64,000 nt of DNA from Paracoccaceae bacterium. Lineage in GTDB: Bacteria; Pseudomonadota; Alphaproteobacteria; Rhodobacterales; Rhodobacteraceae. Under the pieces are notes generated by a model. The model was not told where the DNA came from and searched no databases. It saw only the letters and a program-made list of their open reading frames with translations. The DNA lies in assembly GCA_009773375.1 (NCBI GenBank), contig WRPH01000019.1:26877-90876 (forward strand), written 5' to 3'. Below, piece after piece: positions 19,258 to 27,121 of the stretch. Within the stretch, counting starts at the first letter, position 1. Each line of letters begins with the position of its first letter. Both the position numbers and the translations under genes were made by a program.

Positions 19258-20127
19258 TCAGGTTTCCAGTCTCAGGCGGTCACGCAACACCTGAATTTCC
19301 ACATCAAGATCGGTATGGCTGCCCGCCAGCAACGACCGGGTGCGCTCGGCAAAGGTGGTTTCCAGATCGGTCAGCAACGCCTCATAGTCGGCGCGGATGT
19401 TCGGATCGCGGGCTTGCGCATAGGCATCGGCGAACTTCACCGTCGCATCGCGCGCGCCCATCAGGTAAACCGACAGATACTTGCGCGCCGCCGTCAGATC
19501 GCCCGGATCGCCTTCCACCGTGCGAAACAGATGGCGCGCAATGCCGGCGAATTTCTCGACCGCAGCCTCCAGCCCGCGATCATTCGCCCGCAAGACCGCA
19601 TCCTTCATGCCGGCCAGCAGCGCCTCGGCCTCGTCCACCGCTTTCGCCACCCGCTGCACCTGAAAGCTGTCCACGCCCTCCAGCCCCTTGTCGGCCAAAG
19701 GGTCCAGCCCGAACGCGCCCAGATGCAGCACCACCCCGGCCACGCCGAACAAGATCGCATAGATCAGCGGCTGCGCCACCAGCCCGCCGACCACCAGCCC
19801 GGCACCGATCAGCACCGCGCCGAAAATCTTGCGCGGAATCGCCGGACGCCGCGCCACCTTGCGCGCATCATAGGCCGCCTGCGCGATGATGCCTTCGCGG
19901 GTCAGCCATGCCGCCAGCAGCAAGATCCCGCAAGCCACCAGCCCCAGAATCATCGCCCGAGGCTCGCCACGAAACGCCAGAGCGGCATACAACAGCGGGA
20001 TGAAAAACAGCACGCCACTGCGCCCGCCGGGCCGCTGTTCAACCGCCGCCATCGGCACATGCTCGGTCTGCGGCACCTCGCTGCGCGCCGCATCGGGTGA
20101 ATACTTGCCACCAAACCGTTGCGCCAT
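19258..20127 (-). CDS. XpaC-family membrane protein (5-bromo-4-chloroindolyl phosphate hydrolysis family)
   Basis: 289 residues from the ATG at 20125-20127. An acidic N-terminus precedes two hydrophobic hairpins, about residues 38-75 (ILFFIPLLYAALAF and MILGLVACGILLLAAW) and 97-135 (GAVLIGAGLVVGGLV, AILFGVAGVVLHLG). The cytoplasmic C-terminal helical domain has the XpaC pattern (AEALLAGMKDAVLRAND, YLSVYLMGARDATVKF). It is the usual genomic partner of TelA. The start overlaps the stop of a 27-codon frame as TGATG. Confidence 0.85.
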   Translation of the reverse strand: MAQRFGGKYSPDAARSEVPQTEHVPMAAVEQRPGGRSGVLFFIPLLYAALAFRGEPRAMILGLVACGILLLAAWLTREGIIAQAAYDARKVARRPAIPRKIFGAVLIGAGLVVGGLVAQPLIYAILFGVAGVVLHLGAFGLDPLADKGLEGVDSFQVQRVAKAVDEAEALLAGMKDAVLRANDRGLEAAVEKFAGIARHLFRTVEGDPGDLTAARKYLSVYLMGARDATVKFADAYAQARDPNIRADYEALLTDLETTFAERTRSLLAGSHTDLDVEIQVLRDRLRLET

Positions 20128-20210
20128 CACTGCCCCCCGCTGACAGCAACATAAACCATCAATGCCAATAACAGCAAAAATGATATGGTCTGCAAACCCT
20201 TGCCCGACAT
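20127..20210 (-). CDS. 27-residue single-helix membrane peptide, first gene of the TelA operon
   Basis: The frame starts at the ATG at 20208-20210, with GTGGAGGGTGCC in front (good ribosome site), and ends in a TGA whose last bases start XpaC (TGATG). The product opens MSGKGLQTISFLLLL and continues with a hydrophobic stretch ending VAVSGGQ: a positively charged N-end and one transmembrane helix. The ribosome site, the exact coupling to XpaC and the membrane-helix composition argue that it is real. I know of no assigned function. It may be a small regulator or anchor of the XpaC/TelA complex. Confidence 0.7.
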   Translation of the reverse strand: MSGKGLQTISFLLLLALMVYVAVSGGQ

Positions 20211-20235
20211 GGCACCCTCCACCCGAAAACCGGGA

Positions 20236-20300
20236 GCCCCTCACCTATAGGCCCCCCAACTATAGGCCCCCCAACTATAGGCCCCCCGACTATAGGCACA
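20236..20300. repeat. 15-bp tandem repeat upstream of the TelA operon
   Basis: The unit GCCCCCCAACTATAG occurs at 20251-20265 and 20266-20280. A one-base variant (GAC for AAC) is at 20281-20295, preceded by a degenerate copy ending in CCTATAG at 20250. It lies 40-90 bases upstream of the first start codon of the leftward operon and beyond the rluB stop at 20371. On the transcribed strand each copy presents CTATAG, an iteron-like array. Confidence 0.85.
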
Positions 20301-20370
20301 GCCGCCCCGCCTTGCCAGTGGGCACGAAGCGGGAATGCTGCGCTTTATTTCCCCCGAGTCGGCACCTTGT

Positions 20371-21552
20371 TCAGCTGCCGCGCTTCGGCCGCCCACCCGC
20401 AGGCTTGCCGCCCGCAGGCCGCCCCGGTCCCGAGGGCCGCGCCCCCGCCGGTTTACCGGCAGGTTTCGCAACCGGTTTGCCGGCAGGTTTCGCAGCAGGC
20501 TTGCCCGCCGGACGTTCCGGCCGCGCGCCTTCGGCCTTCTTCGCCGCCGTCCCGAAAGATCGCGGCTTGGTCGCGTCTTGCCAGCTTTCCGACAATTGCT
20601 TCATCCCCTCGCCGGGCTTCAGCCGCCGCCCCGAAGCCGCACCCTCGGCTTTCGCCGTGGTGGTCCGCGACGCGCCCGACCGCGAGGTGGCAGGCCGGGG
20701 CGCCCGCGTCCGCTTGGGTTCGTCATCCGGGGTGCGACCCTCGCCCAACTGGTCGCGCAATACCTTGCCCTTGACCTCTTCAACCTCGCCCGGCTGCAAG
20801 TCGCCCAAGCGGAACGGCCCGTAAGAAATCCGGATCAGCCGGTTCACCGTCAGGTTGATCGCCGACATCGCCCGCCGGATTTCCCGGTTCTTGCCCTCGC
20901 GCAGACCCACCGTCAGCCAGGCGTTGGCGCCCTGAATCCGGTCGATCATCACGTTCATCGGCTGAAACTTCTCGCCATCCACCACGATACCCTTGCGCAG
21001 CGGCTCCAGATCGGGGTCCAGCGGATTGCCGTTCACCCGCACGCGATACTTGCGCAGCCAGCCGGTGGAGGGCAGCTCCAGCCGCCGCTTCAACTCGCCG
21101 TCATTGGTCAGCAACAGCAACCCTTCCGAGTTCAGATCCAGCCGCCCCACCGACATCACCCGTGGCAATTCCTCGGGCAGGTTTTCAAACACCGTCGGGC
21201 GCCCCTTTTCGTCGCTTTCCGAGGTCACCAGCCCGTCGGGCTTGTAATACAGCCACAGCCGCGCCTGCTCCGGCGCGCCGACCAAGGTGCCGCGCACGGT
21301 GATCTTGTCGCTGGGCGTCACATTCAGCGCGGGCGAGGTGATCACCTTGCCATTCACCGAAACTTCGCCCAACTCTATCATGCGTTCGGCTTCGCGGCGC
21401 GACGCAACCCCGGCGCGGCTTAACACCTTGGCAATGCGTTCCCCTTCCGGCGTGCCAGCCGTCTTGGCGGTGGGCTTGGCGGCGGCAGGTTTGGCGGGGG
21501 TCGCGGCTTGGCGCGGACCTGCGATCTTTGGGGGGCTTGTGTTTTCGGCCAT
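20371..21552 (-). CDS. rluB: 23S rRNA pseudouridine synthase, RluB-like, with long Ala/Lys/Pro-rich tail
   Basis: 393 residues from the ATG at 21550-21552 with GGAAGGA eight bases ahead. A short N-terminal Ala/Pro linker is followed by an S4 RNA-binding domain (ERIAKVLSRAGVASRREAE), then the RsuA/RluB/E catalytic domain with VGRLDLNSEGLLLLTNDG containing the catalytic Asp, and REGKNREIRRAM. After about residue 260 the tail is low complexity, with repeated AGKPAAKP-type units, suggesting RNA binding. RluB modifies U2605 of 23S rRNA. It is back-to-back with tadA. Confidence 0.92.
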   Translation of the reverse strand: MAENTSPPKIAGPRQAATPAKPAAAKPTAKTAGTPEGERIAKVLSRAGVASRREAERMIELGEVSVNGKVITSPALNVTPSDKITVRGTLVGAPEQARLWLYYKPDGLVTSESDEKGRPTVFENLPEELPRVMSVGRLDLNSEGLLLLTNDGELKRRLELPSTGWLRKYRVRVNGNPLDPDLEPLRKGIVVDGEKFQPMNVMIDRIQGANAWLTVGLREGKNREIRRAMSAINLTVNRLIRISYGPFRLGDLQPGEVEEVKGKVLRDQLGEGRTPDDEPKRTRAPRPATSRSGASRTTTAKAEGAASGRRLKPGEGMKQLSESWQDATKPRSFGTAAKKAEGARPERPAGKPAAKPAGKPVAKPAGKPAGARPSGPGRPAGGKPAGGRPKRGS

Positions 21553-21651
21553 GCTCGGCATCCTTCCAGGGGCATTCGCCCGAAACGGGCGGCGCGCGCA
21601 ACATGCGGGCGTTCAGGTGCAAACTATGGGTGGAACGGGTCAGGGGCAAGC

Positions 21652-22104
21652 GTGGTATTCCGGTCTTTCATGGACGCGGCGCTGGATCAGGCCCGCGCGG
21701 CAGCAGACCGGGGCGAAGTGCCGGTCGGTGCAGTGGTGGTGCGCGATGGCATGATCATCGCCGCCGCTGGCAACCGCACGCGTGAGCTATGCGATCCGAC
21801 CGCCCATGCCGAGGTGCTGGCGATCCGCGAAGCCTGCCGCCTTGCCGGGTCTGAACGCCTGCCCGGACACGATCTTTACGTCACGCTGGAGCCTTGCCCG
21901 ATCTGCGCCGGAACTATTGCTGCCGCCCGGATTGCGCGGCTGTATTACGGGGCTGCCGATCCGAAATCCGGCGGCGTCGCGCATGGCGCGCGGGTGTTTC
22001 GCCACAAGCAATGCCACCACGTCCCCGAGGTCTATGACGGCATCAACGCGCCCGAGTCCGAGGCGCTGCTGAAAGCCTTCTTCGCCCCCCGCCGCATCGG
22101 CTGA
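21652..22104 (+). CDS. tadA: tRNA-specific adenosine deaminase
   Basis: About 150 residues. Zinc-deaminase motifs are HAEVLAIREA (catalytic HAE) and PCPICAGTI (two Cys ligands). The C-terminus with HHVPEVYDGI is typical of TadA, which converts A34 to inosine in tRNA-Arg(ACG). A GTG at 21652 lies five bases after AGGGG and restores the usual FRSFMDAAL N-terminus; an ATG at 21670 is the alternative. It is divergent from rluB with only a short shared promoter region. Confidence 0.93.
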   Translation: MVFRSFMDAALDQARAAADRGEVPVGAVVVRDGMIIAAAGNRTRELCDPTAHAEVLAIREACRLAGSERLPGHDLYVTLEPCPICAGTIAAARIARLYYGAADPKSGGVAHGARVFRHKQCHHVPEVYDGINAPESEALLKAFFAPRRIG

Positions 22105-22132
22105 AACCCGGAATGCGCCCGAATTCCGCAGC

Positions 22133-22152
22133 CGATTTCCGTTCGGAAATCG
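22133..22152 (+). terminator. Hairpin downstream of tadA
   Basis: CGATTTCC (22133-22140) pairs perfectly with GGAAATCG (22145-22152) across a GTTC loop, 29 bases after the tadA stop. No T-tract follows, so termination is likely but not certain. Confidence 0.45.
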
Positions 22153-22187
22153 CCGGTTGCCGCGCTTGTGCAGCCCAATTCAACCGC

Positions 22188-22264
22188 AACAGTTAAAAAT
22201 CTCTTAACGCGCCATAGTCAACATGCTGATATATTTATATAAAAATTGGTCCCGAGTTGGGACC
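22188..22264. promoter_or_regulatory. AT-rich island with inverted repeats upstream of mnmH
   Basis: In an otherwise very GC-rich sequence this stretch is mostly A/T (ATATATTTATATAAAAATT at 22229-22247). It contains GTTAA-N7-TTAAC (22192-22208) and ends in a perfect hairpin GGTCCC-GAGTT-GGGACC (22248-22264) about 55 bases before the mnmH start. It is probably the promoter region with a structured leader. Confidence 0.4.
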
Positions 22265-22319
22265 GCTGCGCGCCACCTCGTCCCCTTTCCGCCACGCCCC
22301 GGATCGGATAGAAAGCGCC

Positions 22320-23369
22320 ATGGCCATCACCCTCACCTCGCTGACCGACCTCGCCGCCCACGGTTTCGATGACATCATCGACGCCCGCGCGCCCCTCGAA
22401 TACGCCGAAGATCACCTGCCCGGCGCGATCAGCCTGCCCGTGCTCGACGACGCCGAGCGGGCAGAGGTCGGCACCATCTACAAGCAAGTCAACCCATTCT
22501 CCGCCCGCAAGATCGGTGCAGCCCTAGTCGCCGCCAACGTCGCCCGCCACCTGCAAGGCCCACTCGCCGACAAACCCGGCAGCTGGCGCCCGCTGGTCTA
22601 CTGCTGGCGGGGTGGGCAGCGCTCGGGGTCCTTCGCGCTGATCCTGCAACAGGTCGGCTGGCGGGTTGAAACCATCGTCGGCGGCTACAAGGCATGGCGC
22701 GGTCTGGTGGTGAAGTCCTTGTATGACACGCCGTTTCCCTGCCCGGTGGTCGTGCTGGACGGCAACACCGGATCGGCGAAAACCGAAGTGCTGAACCTGC
22801 TGCCCGCCCGTGGCCTGCAAGTGCTGGATCTGGAGGGCCTCGCCAACCACCGCGGCTCGCTGTTCGGCGCGATGGGCCCACAACCGTCGCAGAAAGCGTT
22901 TGATTGCGCGCTGGCGATGGCAATCTCGCGGCTGGACCCGACCCGCCCGGTGGTGATCGAGGCGGAAAGCTCCAAAGTGGGCGACTGCCGCTTGCCGCCG
23001 GAAATCTGGAAGGCCATGCAACGCGCCCCGCGGGTAGCGATTGCAACCAGCGTGGCGGCACGGGCCGAATACCTGACCCGCGCCTATGCCGACATGGTGG
23101 CCGATGGCGCGCGGCTGGTCGGGGTGATCGAACGGCTGCGTCCGGCCCATCCCGCCGAACGGATCGCGGACTGGCAAGCGATGGCGGGTGCGGGCGCGTT
23201 TACGACGCTGGCCGAGGGGCTGATGCAGCACCACTATGACCCGCGCTACGAAAAGCACCGCGCGCGGATGCAGGTGGCCTTCACCGAGATTGCCACGCCG
23301 GGGTTGCAGCCCGTCGATCTGGCGGCGCTGGCCGATCAGGTGGCGGGTGCGGTGCGGGCGGTGATCTGA
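22320..23369 (+). CDS. mnmH: tRNA 2-selenouridine synthase
   Basis: 349 residues. An N-terminal rhodanese domain has the catalytic Cys in YCWRGGQRSGS (Cys95), followed by a P-loop region. The enzyme uses selenophosphate to convert 2-thiouridine to 2-selenouridine at the wobble position of Lys, Glu and Gln tRNAs. The P-loop reads GNTGSAKT (148-155), with Ala in the place of the last Gly of Walker A. The selenophosphate synthetase that supplies its substrate is encoded convergently next door. Confidence 0.93.
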   Translation: MAITLTSLTDLAAHGFDDIIDARAPLEYAEDHLPGAISLPVLDDAERAEVGTIYKQVNPFSARKIGAALVAANVARHLQGPLADKPGSWRPLVYCWRGGQRSGSFALILQQVGWRVETIVGGYKAWRGLVVKSLYDTPFPCPVVVLDGNTGSAKTEVLNLLPARGLQVLDLEGLANHRGSLFGAMGPQPSQKAFDCALAMAISRLDPTRPVVIEAESSKVGDCRLPPEIWKAMQRAPRVAIATSVAARAEYLTRAYADMVADGARLVGVIERLRPAHPAERIADWQAMAGAGAFTTLAEGLMQHHYDPRYEKHRARMQVAFTEIATPGLQPVDLAALADQVAGAVRAVI

Positions 23370-23438
23370 AGGCGCGGCTGCGCCGCAAGCTTTTGTCTCG
23401 CCTGCGCCTTCGGCTCTGGCTCGGCGGCGCTCCGCGCG

Positions 23439-23461
23439 GGAGTATTTGGGCCAAGATGAAG
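23439..23461 (+). repeat. Dispersed motif GGAGTATTT-N2-GCCAAGATGAA, copy 2 (one mismatch)
   Basis: GGAGTATTTGGGCCAAGATG followed by AAG lies four bases from the selD stop, in the convergent gap between mnmH and selD. See the copies at 12120 and 56689-56740. Confidence 0.75.
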
Positions 23462-23465
23462 CTGC

Positions 23466-25628
23466 TCAGATCAACGTGATACGGGGTTGGCCCGTGGTGA
23501 TGGTGCCGATTGCGGTGGCTCCTGGCAGGGATTTGAGCAGGGTTTCGGCCAGCGGTGCCGGGACGGCTGCCAGCAGGCCGCCGGCGGTTTGTGGATCGTA
23601 GAGCAGGGCTTTGGCGGGGCTGTCGGGGCCGGTGACGCGGCCGATGGTTGCGGCGCGGTTGGCGGGGGCGAGGCTGGAGGCGTGGCCTGCGGCGGCTAGG
23701 TCCAGTGCGCCGGGCAGGGTCGGGATCGCATCCAGCCGAAGAGTGGCGGCGCAGCCGGAGGCATCGAGGATTTCCAGGAGGTGTCCGGCGAGGCCGAAGC
23801 CGGTCACGTCGGTCATCGCGGTGGCATGCGGGGCCAGTACGGCTGCGGTGGGGCCGTTGGGTTGGCTCATCCGGGCAAGGGCGGTGGCGACGGCCTCGCC
23901 AAGGATCAGGCCGGGCAGCCGGGCCATTGCCATTTCGGCGGCCATGATCGTGCCCGAGCCGATGGGCTTGGTCAGGATCAGCACATCGCCGGGGCAGGCT
24001 CCGGCCTTGGTGATGGCGCGGCTGGCAAGACCGGTGACGGTGAAGCCGATGGTCAACTCGGCACCGACCGAGGTATGCCCCCCCACCACATCAGCGCCTG
24101 CCTTGTGGAAAACCTGTGCGGCTTCATCCATGATTTCCGCCAGCATCTGCGTGCCTTTTTCCGGCGATAGCGTGGGCAGGGTGATCTGCGCGAGGGCCAC
24201 TTGCGGCGCGGCGCCCATCGCCCAGATATCGCCTGTGGCATGGATCGCGGCGATACGGGCCATCAGGCGGGCATCGGCGGTGAAGGCGCGCAGATGATCG
24301 GTGGTGATCACCTGCACCCCGCCCGGAACCGCCAGAACGGCGGCATCGTCGCCGGGGCCAGAGATCACCTCGGGGCGCTGCGGCGCGGGCAGGCTGGCAA
24401 GCGCGGCGGAAAGATCGGACGCGCCAAGCTTGGCGCCGCAACCGCCGCACAGCGGCTTGTCGCCCATCGCCTCGATCAGGCCGGGCAGCGCGGGCGCGGG
24501 CAGGGGCCGTGGCATCGCCGGATAATCGGCGAACATCGCCATGAATTTACGGTCGATGCGGTCTTTCAAACGCCAGAGCCAGGCGCCATCCAGCGGCAGC
24601 CGCCACTTGTCGGCGACGGCGGATTTGTGGCCGGTAGAGATCAGTTTGAGGTAATCGCGCTGCGGTTTGTAGGCACGCATCGGGCTGTTCAGAAGCGCTG
24701 CACGCAGGTTGTCAAACAGCACCGGCGCGGCGCGCACGGCGTAGACTCCGGCCTTGGGGCGGGGAGAAAAGCCGAGGTGGGCGCAATCCCCTGCGGCGAA
24801 GATCATGGGGTCAGAGCTTTGCATGGTGTTGGAAACGCTGATGAATCCTTCATGCAGATCCAGCCCGGTTTGTGCGAGCCATGCCTGGGGGCGGCTGCCC
24901 GCGACGGCGAGGGTGAAATCGGATGGCAAGTGGCGACCATCGGCGAGGATCACCGCATCGGGCAAAATCTGCGCCGGGCGGGCGCTGGTCAGCAGGGTGA
25001 CACTGGCGCGGGCGAGATGCGCCAGCAACGCCCGCCGGGCACCGGAACCGATGCCGGGCAGCGCCAGATCGCCCTGTTCCAGCAGCGTCACTTTCGCCTG
25101 ACCGCCCAGACGGTGCTGCGAGGCCAACGCCAGTTCCACCCCGCCGACGCCTGCGCCCACCACAACGATCTGTGGCGCGGGTATGGCGCGGGCGACGAAA
25201 GCTTGCCACGCCTCGGCATAGCCGCCCAAGGGCTTGGCTGCGACAGCGTGTTCGGCATAACCGGGCAGGTCGGGCAGATCGGAGGCGATGCCGATATCCA
25301 GGCTGGCGACGTCGTAGGAAATCGGCGGGCGGCCAGACAGCTGCACCTCGCGGCGGTCGCGGTTCAGGCCGGTGACGCGATCCAGAATCACCCGTGCGCC
25401 AGCGTGGCGGGCCAGTCGCACCAGATCGATCATGATCTCGTCGCGGGCGTAGTGGCCGGCAATCAGGCCGGGCAGCATGCCGGTATAGGGGGCGGCGGGG
25501 CCGGGGTTGATCAGGGTCAGGCGCACGCCGGGCAGCGGCTTCATCGCCCACATCTGCGCCACCAGCGCATGGGCGTGGCCGCCGCCGATCAGCACCAGAT
25601 CCTTCACCACCGGGTAATCTTGTTGCAT
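23466..25628 (-). CDS. selD: Selenide, water dikinase fused to an N-terminal NADH-dehydrogenase-like FAD domain
   Basis: 720 residues from the ATG at 25626-25628 (GAGGG ahead). Residues 1-370 are a pyridine nucleotide-disulfide oxidoreductase/NDH-2-like domain: FAD-binding IGGGHAH (14-20), NAD-binding GAGVGG (158-163) and AGDCA (279-283). Residues from about 385 are SelD, with the catalytic GCGAK (Cys397, Lys400; the second Cys of E. coli GCGCK is Ala), GDDAAV and ADVVGGHTS. SelD makes selenophosphate from selenide and ATP. The fused oxidoreductase may reduce selenium at the point of use. This fusion is known from other bacteria. No selA, selB or selC is seen here, so selenium may serve tRNA modification by MnmH. 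Confidence 0.93.
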   Translation of the reverse strand: MQQDYPVVKDLVLIGGGHAHALVAQMWAMKPLPGVRLTLINPGPAAPYTGMLPGLIAGHYARDEIMIDLVRLARHAGARVILDRVTGLNRDRREVQLSGRPPISYDVASLDIGIASDLPDLPGYAEHAVAAKPLGGYAEAWQAFVARAIPAPQIVVVGAGVGGVELALASQHRLGGQAKVTLLEQGDLALPGIGSGARRALLAHLARASVTLLTSARPAQILPDAVILADGRHLPSDFTLAVAGSRPQAWLAQTGLDLHEGFISVSNTMQSSDPMIFAAGDCAHLGFSPRPKAGVYAVRAAPVLFDNLRAALLNSPMRAYKPQRDYLKLISTGHKSAVADKWRLPLDGAWLWRLKDRIDRKFMAMFADYPAMPRPLPAPALPGLIEAMGDKPLCGGCGAKLGASDLSAALASLPAPQRPEVISGPGDDAAVLAVPGGVQVITTDHLRAFTADARLMARIAAIHATGDIWAMGAAPQVALAQITLPTLSPEKGTQMLAEIMDEAAQVFHKAGADVVGGHTSVGAELTIGFTVTGLASRAITKAGACPGDVLILTKPIGSGTIMAAEMAMARLPGLILGEAVATALARMSQPNGPTAAVLAPHATAMTDVTGFGLAGHLLEILDASGCAATLRLDAIPTLPGALDLAAAGHASSLAPANRAATIGRVTGPDSPAKALLYDPQTAGGLLAAVPAPLAETLLKSLPGATAIGTITTGQPRITLI

Positions 25629-25725
25629 TCTGCCCTCGTTCTCGCGGCGCGACCCTAGCCGTGCGGGGGCGGAAACGCCATGCCCGCCGGTTGCGCTTCG
25701 CCGCCGCAAGGCCTAGCCTTGCTGC

Positions 25726-27066
25726 ATGAGATCGCCGCAGCCTCGGATCAGCCTGACTCAGACCCAGCGGCTTGCGCTGAACGCCAGCCTGCAAGCCTCG
25801 ATCGCCGTGCTGCGCACCGATGCGGCGGGGCTGACGCGGTTTCTGGAGGAACAGGCGGCGGAAAACCCCAACCTGCGGCTGGAACCGCCGCCCGCGCCGG
25901 GGTTGCAGGATTGGTTGCCGCGCTGGTCTGCGGTGTTTGGGGCGGCGGGCATGGGCGACGCGGCCGATTTTGCCGGTGGGGCCGCGCCCAGCCTGATTGC
26001 GCATGTGCTGTCGGCGGTCGAGCGTTTGGCGCTTTCGCCGCACGAGAATCGTATCAGCATGGCGTTGGTGGAAGCGCTGGAGCCTTCGGGCTGGCTTGGG
26101 GTGCCGCTTGCCGTAATCGCGCGTGAGGTCAAGGCAAGCCTGCCCGAGGTGGAGGCAGTGTTGACTAAACTGCAGTGCATTGATCCGGCAGGGCTTTTTG
26201 CGCGCACTCTGGCAGAGTGTTTGCGGTTGCAGGCTGCCGAAATGGGCGTGCTTGATGCCGCGATGCGGGCTATTCTGGACCATCTGGACCATCTGGACCA
26301 TCTGGACCTGCTGGCCAGTGGCAATCTGACGCGTCTGGCGCGGGCTTGCGCGCTGACCGAAGCAGAGGTTCTGGTGCGGTTCCGGCTGATCCGCAGCATG
26401 AATCCCAAGCCGGGGTCGGAATTTTCCAGCGTCAGTGCGGCGGCTGTGCGGGAACCTGATCTTGTGGTGAAGGCCGATGGCGGCGGCTGGACCATTGCGC
26501 TGAACCGCTCGGCGCTGCCGACGCTGCGGGTGGAAAAGGCGGGTGACGGCGCAGGCTTGGCGGCGGCAAAGGCGGTGGAGCGGATGGTTGACGCACGCAA
26601 CACCACGCTGCTGCTGGTCGGGCGCGAGATATTGCAGCGCCAGCAAGAGGCGGTGCGGCAGGGGCCACAGGCTTTGGCGCCGATGAGCATGGCCGATCTG
26701 GCCGAGGCGCTGGGGTTTCACGAAAGCACGATCAGCCGGGTTGTGGCGGGGGCCAGCCTCGACACGCCGCGCGGGACGTGGTGGCTGCGGCAGATGTTCA
26801 GCGCGGCCCTGGGGGGAAATGGTCAGCCGGTGGTGTCGGCGGCCGCCTTGCGTCACAGGTTGGCGCGGCTGATCGCGGCGGAAAACCCAGGCAAGCCGCT
26901 GTCGGATGCCGCGCTGGCGCAGGCTTTGCCGGAGGAAACCGGGGTGAACATTGCGCGGCGCACGGTGGCGAAATACCGCGAAGATCAGGGCATTCCGCCC
27001 GCGCATCGGCGAAAACGCCGCCCGGCTTTGCCGCGTTTGGGCCAAAAAGGTCGCGCAAAGGGCTGA
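25726..27066 (+). CDS. rpoN: RNA polymerase sigma-54 factor
   Basis: 446 residues. Region I lies at the N-terminus (LTQTQRLALNASLQASIAVL). The core-binding region and helix-turn-helix (SMADLAEALGFHESTISRVV) precede the diagnostic RpoN box ARRTVAKYRE near residues 414-423. Sigma-54 directs transcription from -24/-12 promoters with AAA+ activators. The usual neighbours (lptB, hpf, ptsN) are absent. In Rhodobacter several rpoN paralogues exist, so this may be a specialised copy. An in-frame tandem repeat codes LDH three times near residues 184-192. Confidence 0.94.
   Translation: MRSPQPRISLTQTQRLALNASLQASIAVLRTDAAGLTRFLEEQAAENPNLRLEPPPAPGLQDWLPRWSAVFGAAGMGDAADFAGGAAPSLIAHVLSAVERLALSPHENRISMALVEALEPSGWLGVPLAVIAREVKASLPEVEAVLTKLQCIDPAGLFARTLAECLRLQAAEMGVLDAAMRAILDHLDHLDHLDLLASGNLTRLARACALTEAEVLVRFRLIRSMNPKPGSEFSSVSAAAVREPDLVVKADGGGWTIALNRSALPTLRVEKAGDGAGLAAAKAVERMVDARNTTLLLVGREILQRQQEAVRQGPQALAPMSMADLAEALGFHESTISRVVAGASLDTPRGTWWLRQMFSAALGGNGQPVVSAAALRHRLARLIAAENPGKPLSDAALAQALPEETGVNIARRTVAKYREDQGIPPAHRRKRRPALPRLGQKGRAKG
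26275..26310 (+). repeat. 9-bp in-frame tandem repeat inside rpoN
   Basis: CTGGACCAT is repeated exactly at 26275-26283, 26284-26292 and 26293-26301, and a fourth copy (CTGGACCTG) follows. Each unit adds Leu-Asp-His. Copy number could vary by slippage without changing the frame. Confidence 0.9.
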
Positions 27067-27121
27067 CTTGCTGGCGTTCAGGGGCTATCTGCTGACACTG
27101 CAACAGCGCGAGACCTGAACA

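Noticed and set aside
20236..20300. CRISPR-like array
   Set aside because: The units are contiguous with no spacers and only 15 bases long, so this is a simple tandem repeat.
22188..22264. tRNA-Sec or other tRNA before mnmH
   Set aside because: The stretch is AT-rich with only short hairpins and no tRNA features.
24850..27045. Very long open frame antisense to selD and rpoN (731 codons, minus strand)
   Set aside because: It is antisense to two strongly recognisable proteins, rich in Arg/Pro/His as expected of a GC-rich shadow frame, and has no domain motif.
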